A stretch of 22,286 nucleotides of DNA. Origin: an uncultured Trueperaceae bacterium (GTDB lineage Bacteria; Deinococcota; Deinococci; Deinococcales; Trueperaceae). Under the pieces are notes generated by a model. The model was given only the letters and a program-made list of their open reading frames with translations, did not search any database and was not told where the DNA came from. The position numbers and the translations under genes are program-made. The stretch is taken from contig CALCHY010000357.1 of assembly GCA_937907415.1 (NCBI GenBank), positions 1 through 22,286 on the forward strand, read 5' to 3'. Each line of letters opens with the position of its first letter. The first letter of the stretch is position 1. Positions 14,642-22,286 of this stretch are shown here, piece after piece.

Positions 14642-15394
14642 TCAGGGGAGCATGACCTCGAGTTCCATGCCGAGGTAGCCCCAGATCTCGTGGAAGTCGG
14701 CCTCCGTCGTCGGCGCGAAGTCATCCGCGCTTCGCTCCTTGATGAGCATGGCGACTGGCGCCATGCCCTCCGGCACGTAACGAGCGCTTACGCGGTACTT
14801 GGTCACTGGCACGTCGACCAAGTACGTGCCGTCCGGGTACCGCACGACGATCTCGCCTTCGCTGCCGTCGAGCAGTGGGGCGAGGGGCACGAACGTGACC
14901 TCGATGCGGGCCGTGTCCTCAACATAGTTGTCGCAGCAACTCGCGTCGTAGAGGTAGACGGTTACGCCGTAGGTGCCTTGCTCAGGGGTCTCGCCCTGCA
15001 TCAGCCAGGTGAGATCGCGCACCGCCCCGCTGGCGCCAGCGAAGGCTTGGCTATCGTCTGGGTGGAGGGGGAGTCGCAGCGCAACGCCGTTGTAGCGCCG
15101 CTCAACGTAGCCAGCGACGCGCCAACTGCTCGGCGTAACGTCCCCGAGCTCCATGCGGTAGCGTCCGTCCTCACCCGTGACCGTGAAGACGTTGAAGTTG
15201 TAGAAGGCCGTGTTGTCCGCGAATACCTGAACGCCTACCAGCGGGTTGCCACGTGCGTCAACGACCCGCCCGGTGACGACGTACGGTTCCGGGGCAACCT
15301 GGCCTAGAGCGACCGCGCAGACAGCCAGCCACAGGATGGCTGCTGGCAATGCGAGCGGTGCCGGTGTTCGCGGGCGGGAGAAGCCACTTGGCAT
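14642..15394 (-). CDS. Secreted carboxypeptidase-regulatory-like (Ig-like) domain protein
   Basis: The 250-aa protein has a signal peptide (hydrophobic LALPAAILWLAVCAVALG, cleavage near residue 32). A carboxypeptidase regulatory-like beta-sandwich follows (about 38-110): VTGRVVDARGNPLVGVQVFA, then GEDGRYRMEL. The remaining part (to 250) is beta-rich and not recognised; CCDNYVEDTARIEV contains two adjacent Cys. It probably acts outside the inner membrane as a binding or structural protein. AAGGA is about six bases before the ATG. It lies downstream of the SARP-like gene on the same strand with a 93-base gap. Confidence 0.75.
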   Translation of the reverse strand: MPSGFSRPRTPAPLALPAAILWLAVCAVALGQVAPEPYVVTGRVVDARGNPLVGVQVFADNTAFYNFNVFTVTGEDGRYRMELGDVTPSSWRVAGYVERRYNGVALRLPLHPDDSQAFAGASGAVRDLTWLMQGETPEQGTYGVTVYLYDASCCDNYVEDTARIEVTFVPLAPLLDGSEGEIVVRYPDGTYLVDVPVTKYRVSARYVPEGMAPVAMLIKERSADDFAPTTEADFHEIWGYLGMELEVMLP

Positions 15395-15436
15395 GACCGG
15401 TCCTTAGCGCGCCGCAAGTTGGCCAATGGCCCGGCG

Positions 15437-15455
15437 CGCCACATGATACGTGGCG
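15437..15455 (-). terminator. Weak hairpin after the SARP-like gene
   Basis: CGCCAC (15437-15442) and GTGGCG (15450-15455) form a six-base-pair stem with a seven-base loop, in the gap after the regulator's stop codon. There is no T-tract, so termination here is uncertain. Confidence 0.25.
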
Positions 15456-15487
15456 TCATGGTCGGCCGCGTCATGGCGTTCACTTGC

Positions 15488-17929
15488 CTAGGCGGCAGGC
15501 TGCCGCGGCTCGCTCAACTGCGCCAGTACTTGCGTGAGGCCCAGTTGCGCGGCCTCGACGTAGTAGGGGGACTGGCCAGCCGCCAGCCGCACTACGAGTT
15601 CGTACTCGCGCCGCGCCTCACCGAACTTTGCCTGCTCGACGAGGGCGGCGGCCAGGCGGTAGCGCGTAGCGGCTTCCTGGACACTGTTGCCGTGGGCGCG
15701 GTAGTCGGTGGCGGCGCGCCGCAGGGCGTCGATGGCGCCGTCGACATCGCCGGACGCGAGCTTCACCATCCCAGTAACGCTGCTGAAGGCCGCAGGGTAC
15801 TCGAGAGGAACGGCCGACCGCGCCAACTCGAAGTAGTGCTCTGCCGCACCCGCCTGCTGCTTGCCTAGGGCAACATTGGCTAGCGTCAAGTAAGCATTGC
15901 GGGCACCCCACTGCTCGTTGGCTGGCAGCAAGACGGCCAACGCCTCCTCAGCCGCCAAGGTGGCCTCGTCCGGGCGCCCGCTCCACAGGAGGTTGAGGCT
16001 GCGCATGGCGAGTAGCTCACCGATTGGACCGGGGGCGTTCATGTCCGCTAGGGCCGCCAGCCCCTCCGCCACCAGCTCGAGCGCTGCCTCTGTCCAGGAC
16101 ATGCGTCCGTAGAGAGCGTAGATGCCGCGCGCCAGGCCACGTACGGTCTCGGCATCACGGCGCGCTAGGGCGTAGCGGTAGGCGAGTAGGGTATTGGGCA
16201 GCTCGGCTAACAACAGGCTCTGCACCGCAGCGTGGTCGGCGCTGAAAGCCGCCTGGTAGTGACGTGAAGGTAGGTCGGCCTGATAGGCGGCGTGGCGTTC
16301 GGCGACTGCCGCCTCGACTTCTGGCAGGCTAGCCAGCTCGCGCCGTGCGAAGAGCCCTGCCAACGTGGCGAGCCTTAGGCGCCCATCTGCCCCAGGACAA
16401 ACGAGCATGGCGTCGTTCAACCCAGCCAACCCAACGACGGTCGCGTCCGCCACTACCTGCGCTGCCTCGTGTGAGAAGCTGCCAGCGAAGTAGCTGAGGC
16501 GCAACAGCAGCTCGCGATCTGCTGGCTCGAGCCCCATCGTGGCGTGGTGGTGCCGGGCAGCTGGCCCGCGCAGCCTTGCTGGAACTCCGACCCTGAACTC
16601 ACCCAGCGCGTGAGGATCGCGGACGAAGAGGGCGGCAAGCTCACTTGGGCCTGCGACCGCAGCGAAGCGCGCGGCCAGGGTCAGCGCCAGCGGGTTACCG
16701 CCCAACGTGCGGGCCAACTGGCGCAGGCCAGCGCGATCGTTGGCCCCCACGACGCGCCCATGGTGCTGCGCTGCCGCACGCTCGAGGTAGAGGTCGGCGG
16801 CGGCGTCTGGGCCACTCTGGGCGTCGTCTTCGGGCACGTGAAGGCCCTCGACCAAGTAGCCGACCTCCGCTGGCGCTCCTAAGCGCCGGCCAGCCGTGAC
16901 CATGACCTTGGCGTAGCGCAGTGAATTGAGCATGCCGACGACGGCGGCCGCAGCCCCAGCTTCACTGCGGTCGTCGTCCACGTCGTCGACCACGAGGAGC
17001 AGCTGCTTATCGCGCGCTAGCGCAACGGCGCTACGAGCGTCGTCCGCTTGGCCGAGGCCCGCGCTGGCCACCGCATCTGCGAAGCTCTCCCAGACGCCCT
17101 GGCCGTCCAGCCCGTCTGCGGCAACGAGCAACACGCCGTCTGGGAAGTCCATCCCCGCGAGACGATCAGTGGCGACTTGCCTGGCGAGAGCAGACTTGCC
17201 GACACCGCCCTCGCCAAGGACCGTGATGAGGCGTTTGCCCCGTGCGCGCAGGAGCGCCGCCAGCTCGAGCCGTTCGCGCTCTCTACCGCTCACCGGGGTA
17301 TCCAGTGGGCGCAGGTTCGTTGGGGTGGGCTTCACCGCGACGACGTGCACCGGCGCTGCGCCCGCGGCCAACTCGGTGAGCGCGGCGAGCTGGAGCGGAT
17401 CGACGTGAGCGGCGGCCGATAGCTCCTTGACGCTGGCCGCCAACGCGCTAGCTTCCGCCAGGCGCCCGTCGAGCGCAGTGCGCTGGGCCGCGCGAACAGC
17501 GGCGCGCTGCAGTTCGCCAAGCAGGGCCTCGCGGCGCCCTAGGATCCAGGCGGCCAACTCGTCTGCAACGTGCTCCTCCTCACCTGCGAGGAAGTGTCCG
17601 CCGTATAAGTCGATGGCGGCGACGACGTCGTTCAGCGTGAGCGCCTGCACCACCTTCGCGTGGTCGGTCTCTAGTGTCACGCTCACGCGCTTGGCGCCAG
17701 CTTGCATGGCGGCAACGTCTCCGGCGGCGCGTAAGTGGCGCCGCAAGCGGCTGAGGTTGACGGACAACTGATTGAGAGGGTCGCTCGCGTTGGAACAGAA
17801 CAGCTCGGCTAGGTGCCCGCGAGTCTGGCCGCCCTCGATGGCGAGGTAGGTAGCCAACAACAGGGGCCGCTTGCCAGGCAAGCTACTGCCTGCCAGCTCC
17901 AGGCCACCGAGAGTTCGCAACCGCGCCAC
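15488..17929 (-). CDS. SARP-like transcriptional regulator: winged helix, BTAD, NB-ARC ATPase, TPR
   Basis: The 813-aa cytoplasmic regulator has four parts. Residues 1-95 are a winged-helix DNA-binding domain (LRTLGGLEL, then GKRPLLLATYLAIEG and LSVNLSRLRRHLR). A helical BTAD region follows to about 190. The NB-ARC-like ATPase (about 210-480) shows Walker A GEGGVGKS (239-246) and Walker B LLLVVDD (310-316). A TPR-rich C-terminus (about 560-810) ends in EYELVVRLAAGQSPYYVEAA. Such proteins switch on nearby genes when a signal is sensed by the TPR part. The GTG at 17929 has GGAGG five bases upstream; a TTG at 17941 would overlap it. It is divergent from the giant lipoprotein gene, which is its most likely target. 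Confidence 0.85.
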   Translation of the reverse strand: MARLRTLGGLELAGSSLPGKRPLLLATYLAIEGGQTRGHLAELFCSNASDPLNQLSVNLSRLRRHLRAAGDVAAMQAGAKRVSVTLETDHAKVVQALTLNDVVAAIDLYGGHFLAGEEEHVADELAAWILGRREALLGELQRAAVRAAQRTALDGRLAEASALAASVKELSAAAHVDPLQLAALTELAAGAAPVHVVAVKPTPTNLRPLDTPVSGRERERLELAALLRARGKRLITVLGEGGVGKSALARQVATDRLAGMDFPDGVLLVAADGLDGQGVWESFADAVASAGLGQADDARSAVALARDKQLLLVVDDVDDDRSEAGAAAAVVGMLNSLRYAKVMVTAGRRLGAPAEVGYLVEGLHVPEDDAQSGPDAAADLYLERAAAQHHGRVVGANDRAGLRQLARTLGGNPLALTLAARFAAVAGPSELAALFVRDPHALGEFRVGVPARLRGPAARHHHATMGLEPADRELLLRLSYFAGSFSHEAAQVVADATVVGLAGLNDAMLVCPGADGRLRLATLAGLFARRELASLPEVEAAVAERHAAYQADLPSRHYQAAFSADHAAVQSLLLAELPNTLLAYRYALARRDAETVRGLARGIYALYGRMSWTEAALELVAEGLAALADMNAPGPIGELLAMRSLNLLWSGRPDEATLAAEEALAVLLPANEQWGARNAYLTLANVALGKQQAGAAEHYFELARSAVPLEYPAAFSSVTGMVKLASGDVDGAIDALRRAATDYRAHGNSVQEAATRYRLAAALVEQAKFGEARREYELVVRLAAGQSPYYVEAAQLGLTQVLAQLSEPRQPAA

Positions 17930-18057
17930 ATGTACCTCCAAGGCCCTGCCCTGGCGGGCACAGGCGACGGACAGCTTCAGGACAGGGTGATTCTTGCATA
18001 CTCTCTCATCGGTTGCTCAGGCAGGACGATTGGCCGCCCTCCTAGCTGACGAACCAC

Positions 18058-18078
18058 GTGCGCTGCCGCTCCGCGCAC
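18058..18078 (+). repeat. Inverted repeat in the leader of the giant lipoprotein gene
   Basis: GTGCGC (18058-18063) and GCGCAC (18073-18078) are exact complements around nine bases, ending nine bases before GGAG (18087-18090). It could be a regulator site or an mRNA hairpin. I see no convincing promoter elsewhere in the 17930-18095 divergent gap. Confidence 0.25.
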
Positions 18079-18095
18079 AGGAGTCTGGAGCCCAA

Positions 18096-21000
18096 ATGCA
18101 TCACAATCCATGCTCACTCACTAAGCTGCGTCGTGGCCGCAGAACTAACGTGTGCGCACTGCTGCTCGCACTACTGCTCGGCGTGCTCGCCGCCTGCGCC
18201 GGGCCAACGACGCCCCCTCCCCCAGCCGTCGAGCTTGCGCTACTAACGAGCGTGAAAGCGACGAGCAACACTTCGCTCCTAGCCGAGTTCGACCGCCCCG
18301 TTGCCGCCTCGGCAGCGGAGGTAGCTCACTACCGCATAACCGGACCCGACGGGCAGGAGCTAGAAGTCTTGGCGGCTTACCCTCGCCCTAACGGTCTCAG
18401 CGTTGCGCTCGCAACGGCACCGCAAAGCGCCGTTGGCTACGTACTGACTGCCGAAACGGTGCCCGCCAGGGTGGCAACGGCGGCGGCCGGGCTAGCCCCT
18501 AGCGCCGTGGCACCAGGCGGCTTCAACGGCAGCCTCACGCCCGCGCCAGTGCTCGCCAGGGCCGTTGCGCTTGCCAACGACGCCATGCTCGTCACCTTCG
18601 CCGACCGCGGGGGCGCGCCCGTGCCGATGAGCGACGACGCACTACTTCCAGGCAATTACGCCGTCATCCCAGGCGTTACCGTGCTGTCGGCCGCCTTCGA
18701 TGTCGTCGGCGGCGGCCCGGACCGCAGCGCCGTCGTCCTCACGACGACCGCCATGGGCATGCCTCAGGGTGAGGTAAGCGTGCGCGGCGCGACGACGTTC
18801 CACGGCCAGATGCTCCTAGACCCAACCGCTGCGGCGCTGGAGTTCCGACCGGTAGACCTCCTTGACAGCAGCGCTCCGTACATCGCCGAGGCGTGGGCGC
18901 CTGACTCGACCACGGTGATCATCCACTTCAGCGAACCGGTAATGGATCCGCTGTCGCCGGCGGCTTTCGCCAGTACTGCCTTTGCGTTGGAGGGGCCGGG
19001 CGCAAGCGCCATCGGCGTACGAGGCGTGGTGAGCGAGCAGCTTGGTACGCGGGCACGCCTGTCGGTGGCCGACCTGACCGCCGGCTACCCATACACCCTC
19101 ACAGTCACCGGCTTCACCGACCTTGCAGGCAACGCTTTGCGGCAACTAACTAGCGAAGGCGTCGTCGTCATCGGGCCTACGCCCGTCGGCACACCGGACG
19201 TTACGCCGCCACGCGTAACCGGGGCCGTGTCTACCAGCCCAACCAGCGTGCTAGTGAGCTTCAGCGAACCAGTGCGTGGCGGCCTCGCGGGCGCCGAGGA
19301 TCCTAGTCACTACCAGATATCGGCCGCAGCGGAGGGCACCGCCGCGGCCAACGCCGTGCTGAACGTGACCGCGGCCGTGCTCTCGCCATCCGGCCGCGCC
19401 GTCACGTTGACGACGCTCACGCAGAGCGACATCAGCTACCGCCTGCAAGCGGTTGCCATCGCCGACCTGGCAGGCAACCTCGTTGCACCGCCAGACCGCG
19501 ACAACCCGAACCTCGTGACGTTCGTCGGCACTGCCGCGAGCGGACCGGGGTTGGATAGCGACAACGACGGCCTCTCCGACGCCGCCGAGCAGCGCGGCTG
19601 GACGGTACGCGTGCGCCAGTTGGACGGTTCGGTGATCACGCGGACCGTGACGAGCGACCCGTTCCTCGCAGACACGGATGGCGACGGCGTGAGCGACCGC
19701 GACGAACGCACCTACATGACTGACCCGCGCTCGGCCGACACGGACGCAGACCAGTTGACCGATTACTGGGAACTCACCTTCGTCTACTCGGACCCGACCA
19801 ACCAAGACACCGACGCAGACGGCCTGACGGACGGGCTGGAGTTCAACTTCTTCCGCACCTCGCCGAACCTCGCAGACTCGGACGGCGACCAGATAGCAGA
19901 CGGCGACGAGATAAACCTCGGCAACCGCAACCCGCGGCTATCGGACCTGCCGCGACCAGGCATCGAGGTCGGCGCCGTCGACCTGCAACTGGACGTGCGC
20001 TTCAACGCGACGAGCCAACGCGGCACGCGCGAACTTGAAGCCAAGAGCTTCACCTCGACCCTCACCCAGAGCGACACCCGCTCCACGAGCAACACGGACA
20101 GCAACACCCAACAGTTCTCCGTCAAGGCGGGCGTCGAGCTCGGTTGGAAGGCGAGCGTCGACTTCGGCGCGTCTGGCAAGTTCAGCGTAGAGACCGGGTA
20201 CACGGGACAGTGGAGTTCGGCATTCACGCGCGAATCGACTCGCGCAACACAAGATGAGTACGCTCGCTCCACCGAGTCCCAGAGGGAACTGCAGGTCGAC
20301 GAGTCCCTCACGCGCGAGGTGCAGGGGGCAAGCATCAAGCTGACAGTCAGCCTGCGCAGCCTCGGTGACATCGCCTTCAACATCTCCAACGTCCAGGTCT
20401 CGGCGTTCATCCAAGACGCCCGCTTCCCTGGACGCCTCGTGCCCATCGCCACCCTCGTGCCAGAGCAGGAGCCAGCCAACGGGTACACCCTCGGGCCGCT
20501 AGTGCCCACCCGCGGGCCGCTCGTGTTCGTGGCCGACCAGGTCTTCCCAGCCCTCGTCGAACAGCTCATGCAGGACCCGACGGGTCTCGTGTTCAAGATC
20601 TCGAACTTCGACATCACCGACGAGTTCGGTCGCAACTTCGCCTTCACATCACAGGAAGTGAACGACCGCACCGCCACCGTCGTGCTCGATTACGGGGCGG
20701 CGGATAGCGACGGCGACGGCGAGGGCGACCTGACGGAGCGCCTGAAGGTAGCGACGAGTTCGGGCCGCGCCCTGGCCGACGAGAACGGCGACGGCGTGAT
20801 CGACGACCTCGACCGCGTGGTGTTCGACGCCAACGGCCGCCAAGTCGGCATCACGTTGGCTGAGGCCCTTGGCTCCGTGCTCGGCTTGACCCATTACGAC
20901 GAGGTCGAGACGCCTACCGCCTCGCTGAACCCCGTTCAGATTCAGAGCAGTTACGCCACCCGCATGATCGGCGGCGTGAACGTCATGTGGCGCGTTCGCG

Positions 21001-22286
21001 GCGTCTCTCAGGAACTCGGCAACCCGCTCAAGCGCTGGTTCGTGCTCACGCCTGAAGGCATCGCGGCAGCCGACCAGAACGTTGAGGGGCGCGTCCTCAC
21101 GGCCGGGCAAGGCATGACCCTCGCCTTCGTGCAGGACGAGGATGACGATGGGGTACCTGCGCAGATGGAGTACACCCTCGGCTGCTCCGACGTGATGGTC
21201 GACACGGACGGCGACACGTTGAGCGACCTCTTCGAGTCGTACGTCGGCTGGCGCGTAAGCGTCGTCGGCCGCGGTGACTACCAGGGCTACGCGAGCTGCG
21301 CCCGCGTCGACTCCGACCTCGACGGCCTAGACGACGTGATCGAGTTCCAGCTCGGCACGGACGCGAAGCGCCGCGACACCGACGGTGACGGCCTCACGGA
21401 CGGCGAGGAAGTCAGCGGCTTCAACATGCAGCTGCGCTTCGGCGGGGCCCTAACGGGCGTAACGACCGACCCGCTCAACCCAGACACGGACGGCGACACC
21501 CTGCCAGACGGCGCCGAGAGGGACTTGGGCGTTGACCCGCGCGTCAACGACGGCGACATGGTCTTCGACGACGACGGCGACGGCCTCGTCAACTTCGTCG
21601 AGACGACCGGTTGGACCGTCACGACCTATCCAGTCTCGGTGACCGCGCACGTGCAACCGGCCGCAGTGACGCGCAACGTCACGTCCGACCCCAGCCTCAG
21701 AGACACGGACGGTGACGGCCTAGATGACCAGGCCGAGTACCTGCTCGGCACCGACCCGCGTAACCCGGATACCGACGGCGACGGCCTGAACGACGCCGCT
21801 GAGGTAACAGCAGGCACGAACCCTCTAGACGCAGACACGGACAACGACCTACGCACAGACGGCGCGGAGCTACAAGTGCCGTTCGTGGTCCAGGTAGCGG
21901 GACAGGCGTCGTACCAGGTATTCAGCGACCCGCTCGTGGCTGACGCCGACCTCGACACCTTGGTCGACGGCCGCGAGTTCGTGCTCGGCACCGACCCAAC
22001 CAAGGCAGACACGGACGGTGACGGCGCAGGCACGAACGACGCCGCCGAGCTGGCCGTCTGCACCACGGCCACCCCCGCCGTCTGCCGCAACCCGCTGGTC
22101 CCTGACCAGCTCGTGACCATCACCTTCAGGATCGATGTGGTGCGCGACGGAGACGTTGACGTTGCAGGTGGCGTCGGCGAGTTCCATTACGACGTCGGGG
22201 CGCGCTTCGGCGCAACCAACCTGTCGAATAGCGGTTGGCGTTACCCGGAGGACGGCGACAAGTTGACCTTCTGGACCGTCACCCGC
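18096..22286 (+). CDS. Giant lipoprotein with binary-toxin B/protective antigen-like domain and calcium repeats (3' end missing)
   Basis: The frame stays open to the right edge (1397 codons seen). The ATG has GGAG five bases upstream. A lipoprotein signal ends in LAAC (Cys34). Four Ig-like units follow (about 44-125, 150-248, 257-359, 367-478); the last two contain the HFSEPV/SFSEPV bacterial Ig signature. The first calcium cluster (487-615) starts DSDNDGLSDAAEQRGWTV, very like DRDNDGIPDSLEVEGYTV of anthrax protective antigen. Residues about 621-932 resemble its pore-forming region: a Ser/Thr-rich stretch with NTDSNTQQ, an alternating amphipathic segment (FSVKAGVELGWKASVDFG), RTATVVLDYG and ITLAEALGSVLGL. 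A second calcium cluster spans 1014-1335. As a lipoprotein it is probably membrane-anchored or surface-exposed. Whether it forms pores or binds a partner toxin is unknown; a purely adhesive role is possible. Confidence 0.8.
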   Translation, partial: MHHNPCSLTKLRRGRRTNVCALLLALLLGVLAACAGPTTPPPPAVELALLTSVKATSNTSLLAEFDRPVAASAAEVAHYRITGPDGQELEVLAAYPRPNGLSVALATAPQSAVGYVLTAETVPARVATAAAGLAPSAVAPGGFNGSLTPAPVLARAVALANDAMLVTFADRGGAPVPMSDDALLPGNYAVIPGVTVLSAAFDVVGGGPDRSAVVLTTTAMGMPQGEVSVRGATTFHGQMLLDPTAAALEFRPVDLLDSSAPYIAEAWAPDSTTVIIHFSEPVMDPLSPAAFASTAFALEGPGASAIGVRGVVSEQLGTRARLSVADLTAGYPYTLTVTGFTDLAGNALRQLTSEGVVVIGPTPVGTPDVTPPRVTGAVSTSPTSVLVSFSEPVRGGLAGAEDPSHYQISAAAEGTAAANAVLNVTAAVLSPSGRAVTLTTLTQSDISYRLQAVAIADLAGNLVAPPDRDNPNLVTFVGTAASGPGLDSDNDGLSDAAEQRGWTVRVRQLDGSVITRTVTSDPFLADTDGDGVSDRDERTYMTDPRSADTDADQLTDYWELTFVYSDPTNQDTDADGLTDGLEFNFFRTSPNLADSDGDQIADGDEINLGNRNPRLSDLPRPGIEVGAVDLQLDVRFNATSQRGTRELEAKSFTSTLTQSDTRSTSNTDSNTQQFSVKAGVELGWKASVDFGASGKFSVETGYTGQWSSAFTRESTRATQDEYARSTESQRELQVDESLTREVQGASIKLTVSLRSLGDIAFNISNVQVSAFIQDARFPGRLVPIATLVPEQEPANGYTLGPLVPTRGPLVFVADQVFPALVEQLMQDPTGLVFKISNFDITDEFGRNFAFTSQEVNDRTATVVLDYGAADSDGDGEGDLTERLKVATSSGRALADENGDGVIDDLDRVVFDANGRQVGITLAEALGSVLGLTHYDEVETPTASLNPVQIQSSYATRMIGGVNVMWRVRGVSQELGNPLKRWFVLTPEGIAAADQNVEGRVLTAGQGMTLAFVQDEDDDGVPAQMEYTLGCSDVMVDTDGDTLSDLFESYVGWRVSVVGRGDYQGYASCARVDSDLDGLDDVIEFQLGTDAKRRDTDGDGLTDGEEVSGFNMQLRFGGALTGVTTDPLNPDTDGDTLPDGAERDLGVDPRVNDGDMVFDDDGDGLVNFVETTGWTVTTYPVSVTAHVQPAAVTRNVTSDPSLRDTDGDGLDDQAEYLLGTDPRNPDTDGDGLNDAAEVTAGTNPLDADTDNDLRTDGAELQVPFVVQVAGQASYQVFSDPLVADADLDTLVDGREFVLGTDPTKADTDGDGAGTNDAAELAVCTTATPAVCRNPLVPDQLVTITFRIDVVRDGDVDVAGGVGEFHYDVGARFGATNLSNSGWRYPEDGDKLTFWTVTR

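Noticed and set aside
14618..15307. Plus-strand ORF of 229 codons opposite the Ig-like secreted protein
   Set aside because: The opposite frame has a signal peptide, a carboxypeptidase-regulatory-like domain and a Shine-Dalgarno, so this one is the shadow.
19554..22100. Short repeated DNA units that might look like a CRISPR or tandem DNA repeat
   Set aside because: The similarity comes from repeated DTDGDG codons in frame; spacing varies and there are no constant direct repeats with unique spacers.
19251..22187. Series of minus-strand ORFs across the giant lipoprotein region
   Set aside because: They are antisense to repeated Asp-rich codons and give Ser/Val/Arg-rich repeats (for example repeated SPSVS), the expected mirror of the calcium repeats.

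Overview
The window is GC-rich, densely coded DNA from a diderm bacterium. Outer-membrane genes are present (an RND exporter with a LolA-like periplasmic partner and a beta-barrel protein ending in Phe). There are also a SARP-type BTAD/NB-ARC/TPR regulator and at least two genes whose -10 box lies directly in front of the start codon with no Shine-Dalgarno, which suggests leaderless mRNAs. Together these fit the Deinococcota (a Truepera-like lineage), but this is inference; no rRNA or marker gene is present.

Layout. 1-277 (-): 5' end of an ABC solute-binding protein with its promoter at about 402-431. 486-1292 (-): membrane-anchored zinc metallopeptidase of the YpfJ family. 1462-2214 (+): CX5R tyrosine/serine phosphatase. 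2280-8055 (+): a regulated export locus made of a TetR regulator, an RND/MMPL exporter, a LolA-like periplasmic protein, an outer-membrane barrel and a secreted TPR protein. Two palindromes sharing GGAAC-N4-GTTCC precede tetR and the exporter. 8129-11673 (+): peptide-type ABC solute-binding protein and two permeases, without ATPase genes, with a strong hairpin between the binding protein and the permeases.

11677-15394 (-): a GH31 enzyme carrying all the residues that define sulfoquinovosidase (YihQ), a 55-aa two-helix membrane protein, a guanidinium exporter (Gdx/SugE) preceded by a well-matched guanidine-III riboswitch, and a secreted carboxypeptidase-regulatory-like domain protein. 15488-17929 (-): a SARP-like BTAD/NB-ARC/TPR transcriptional regulator.

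18096 to the right edge (+): a very large lipoprotein, at least 1397 residues and still open. It has Ig-like domains, about 18 thrombospondin type 3/binary-toxin-like calcium motifs, and in the middle a segment that resembles the pore-forming domains of anthrax protective antigen, iota-b and Vip1. This is the most unusual object in the window. It is transcribed divergently from the SARP-like regulator, which may control it.
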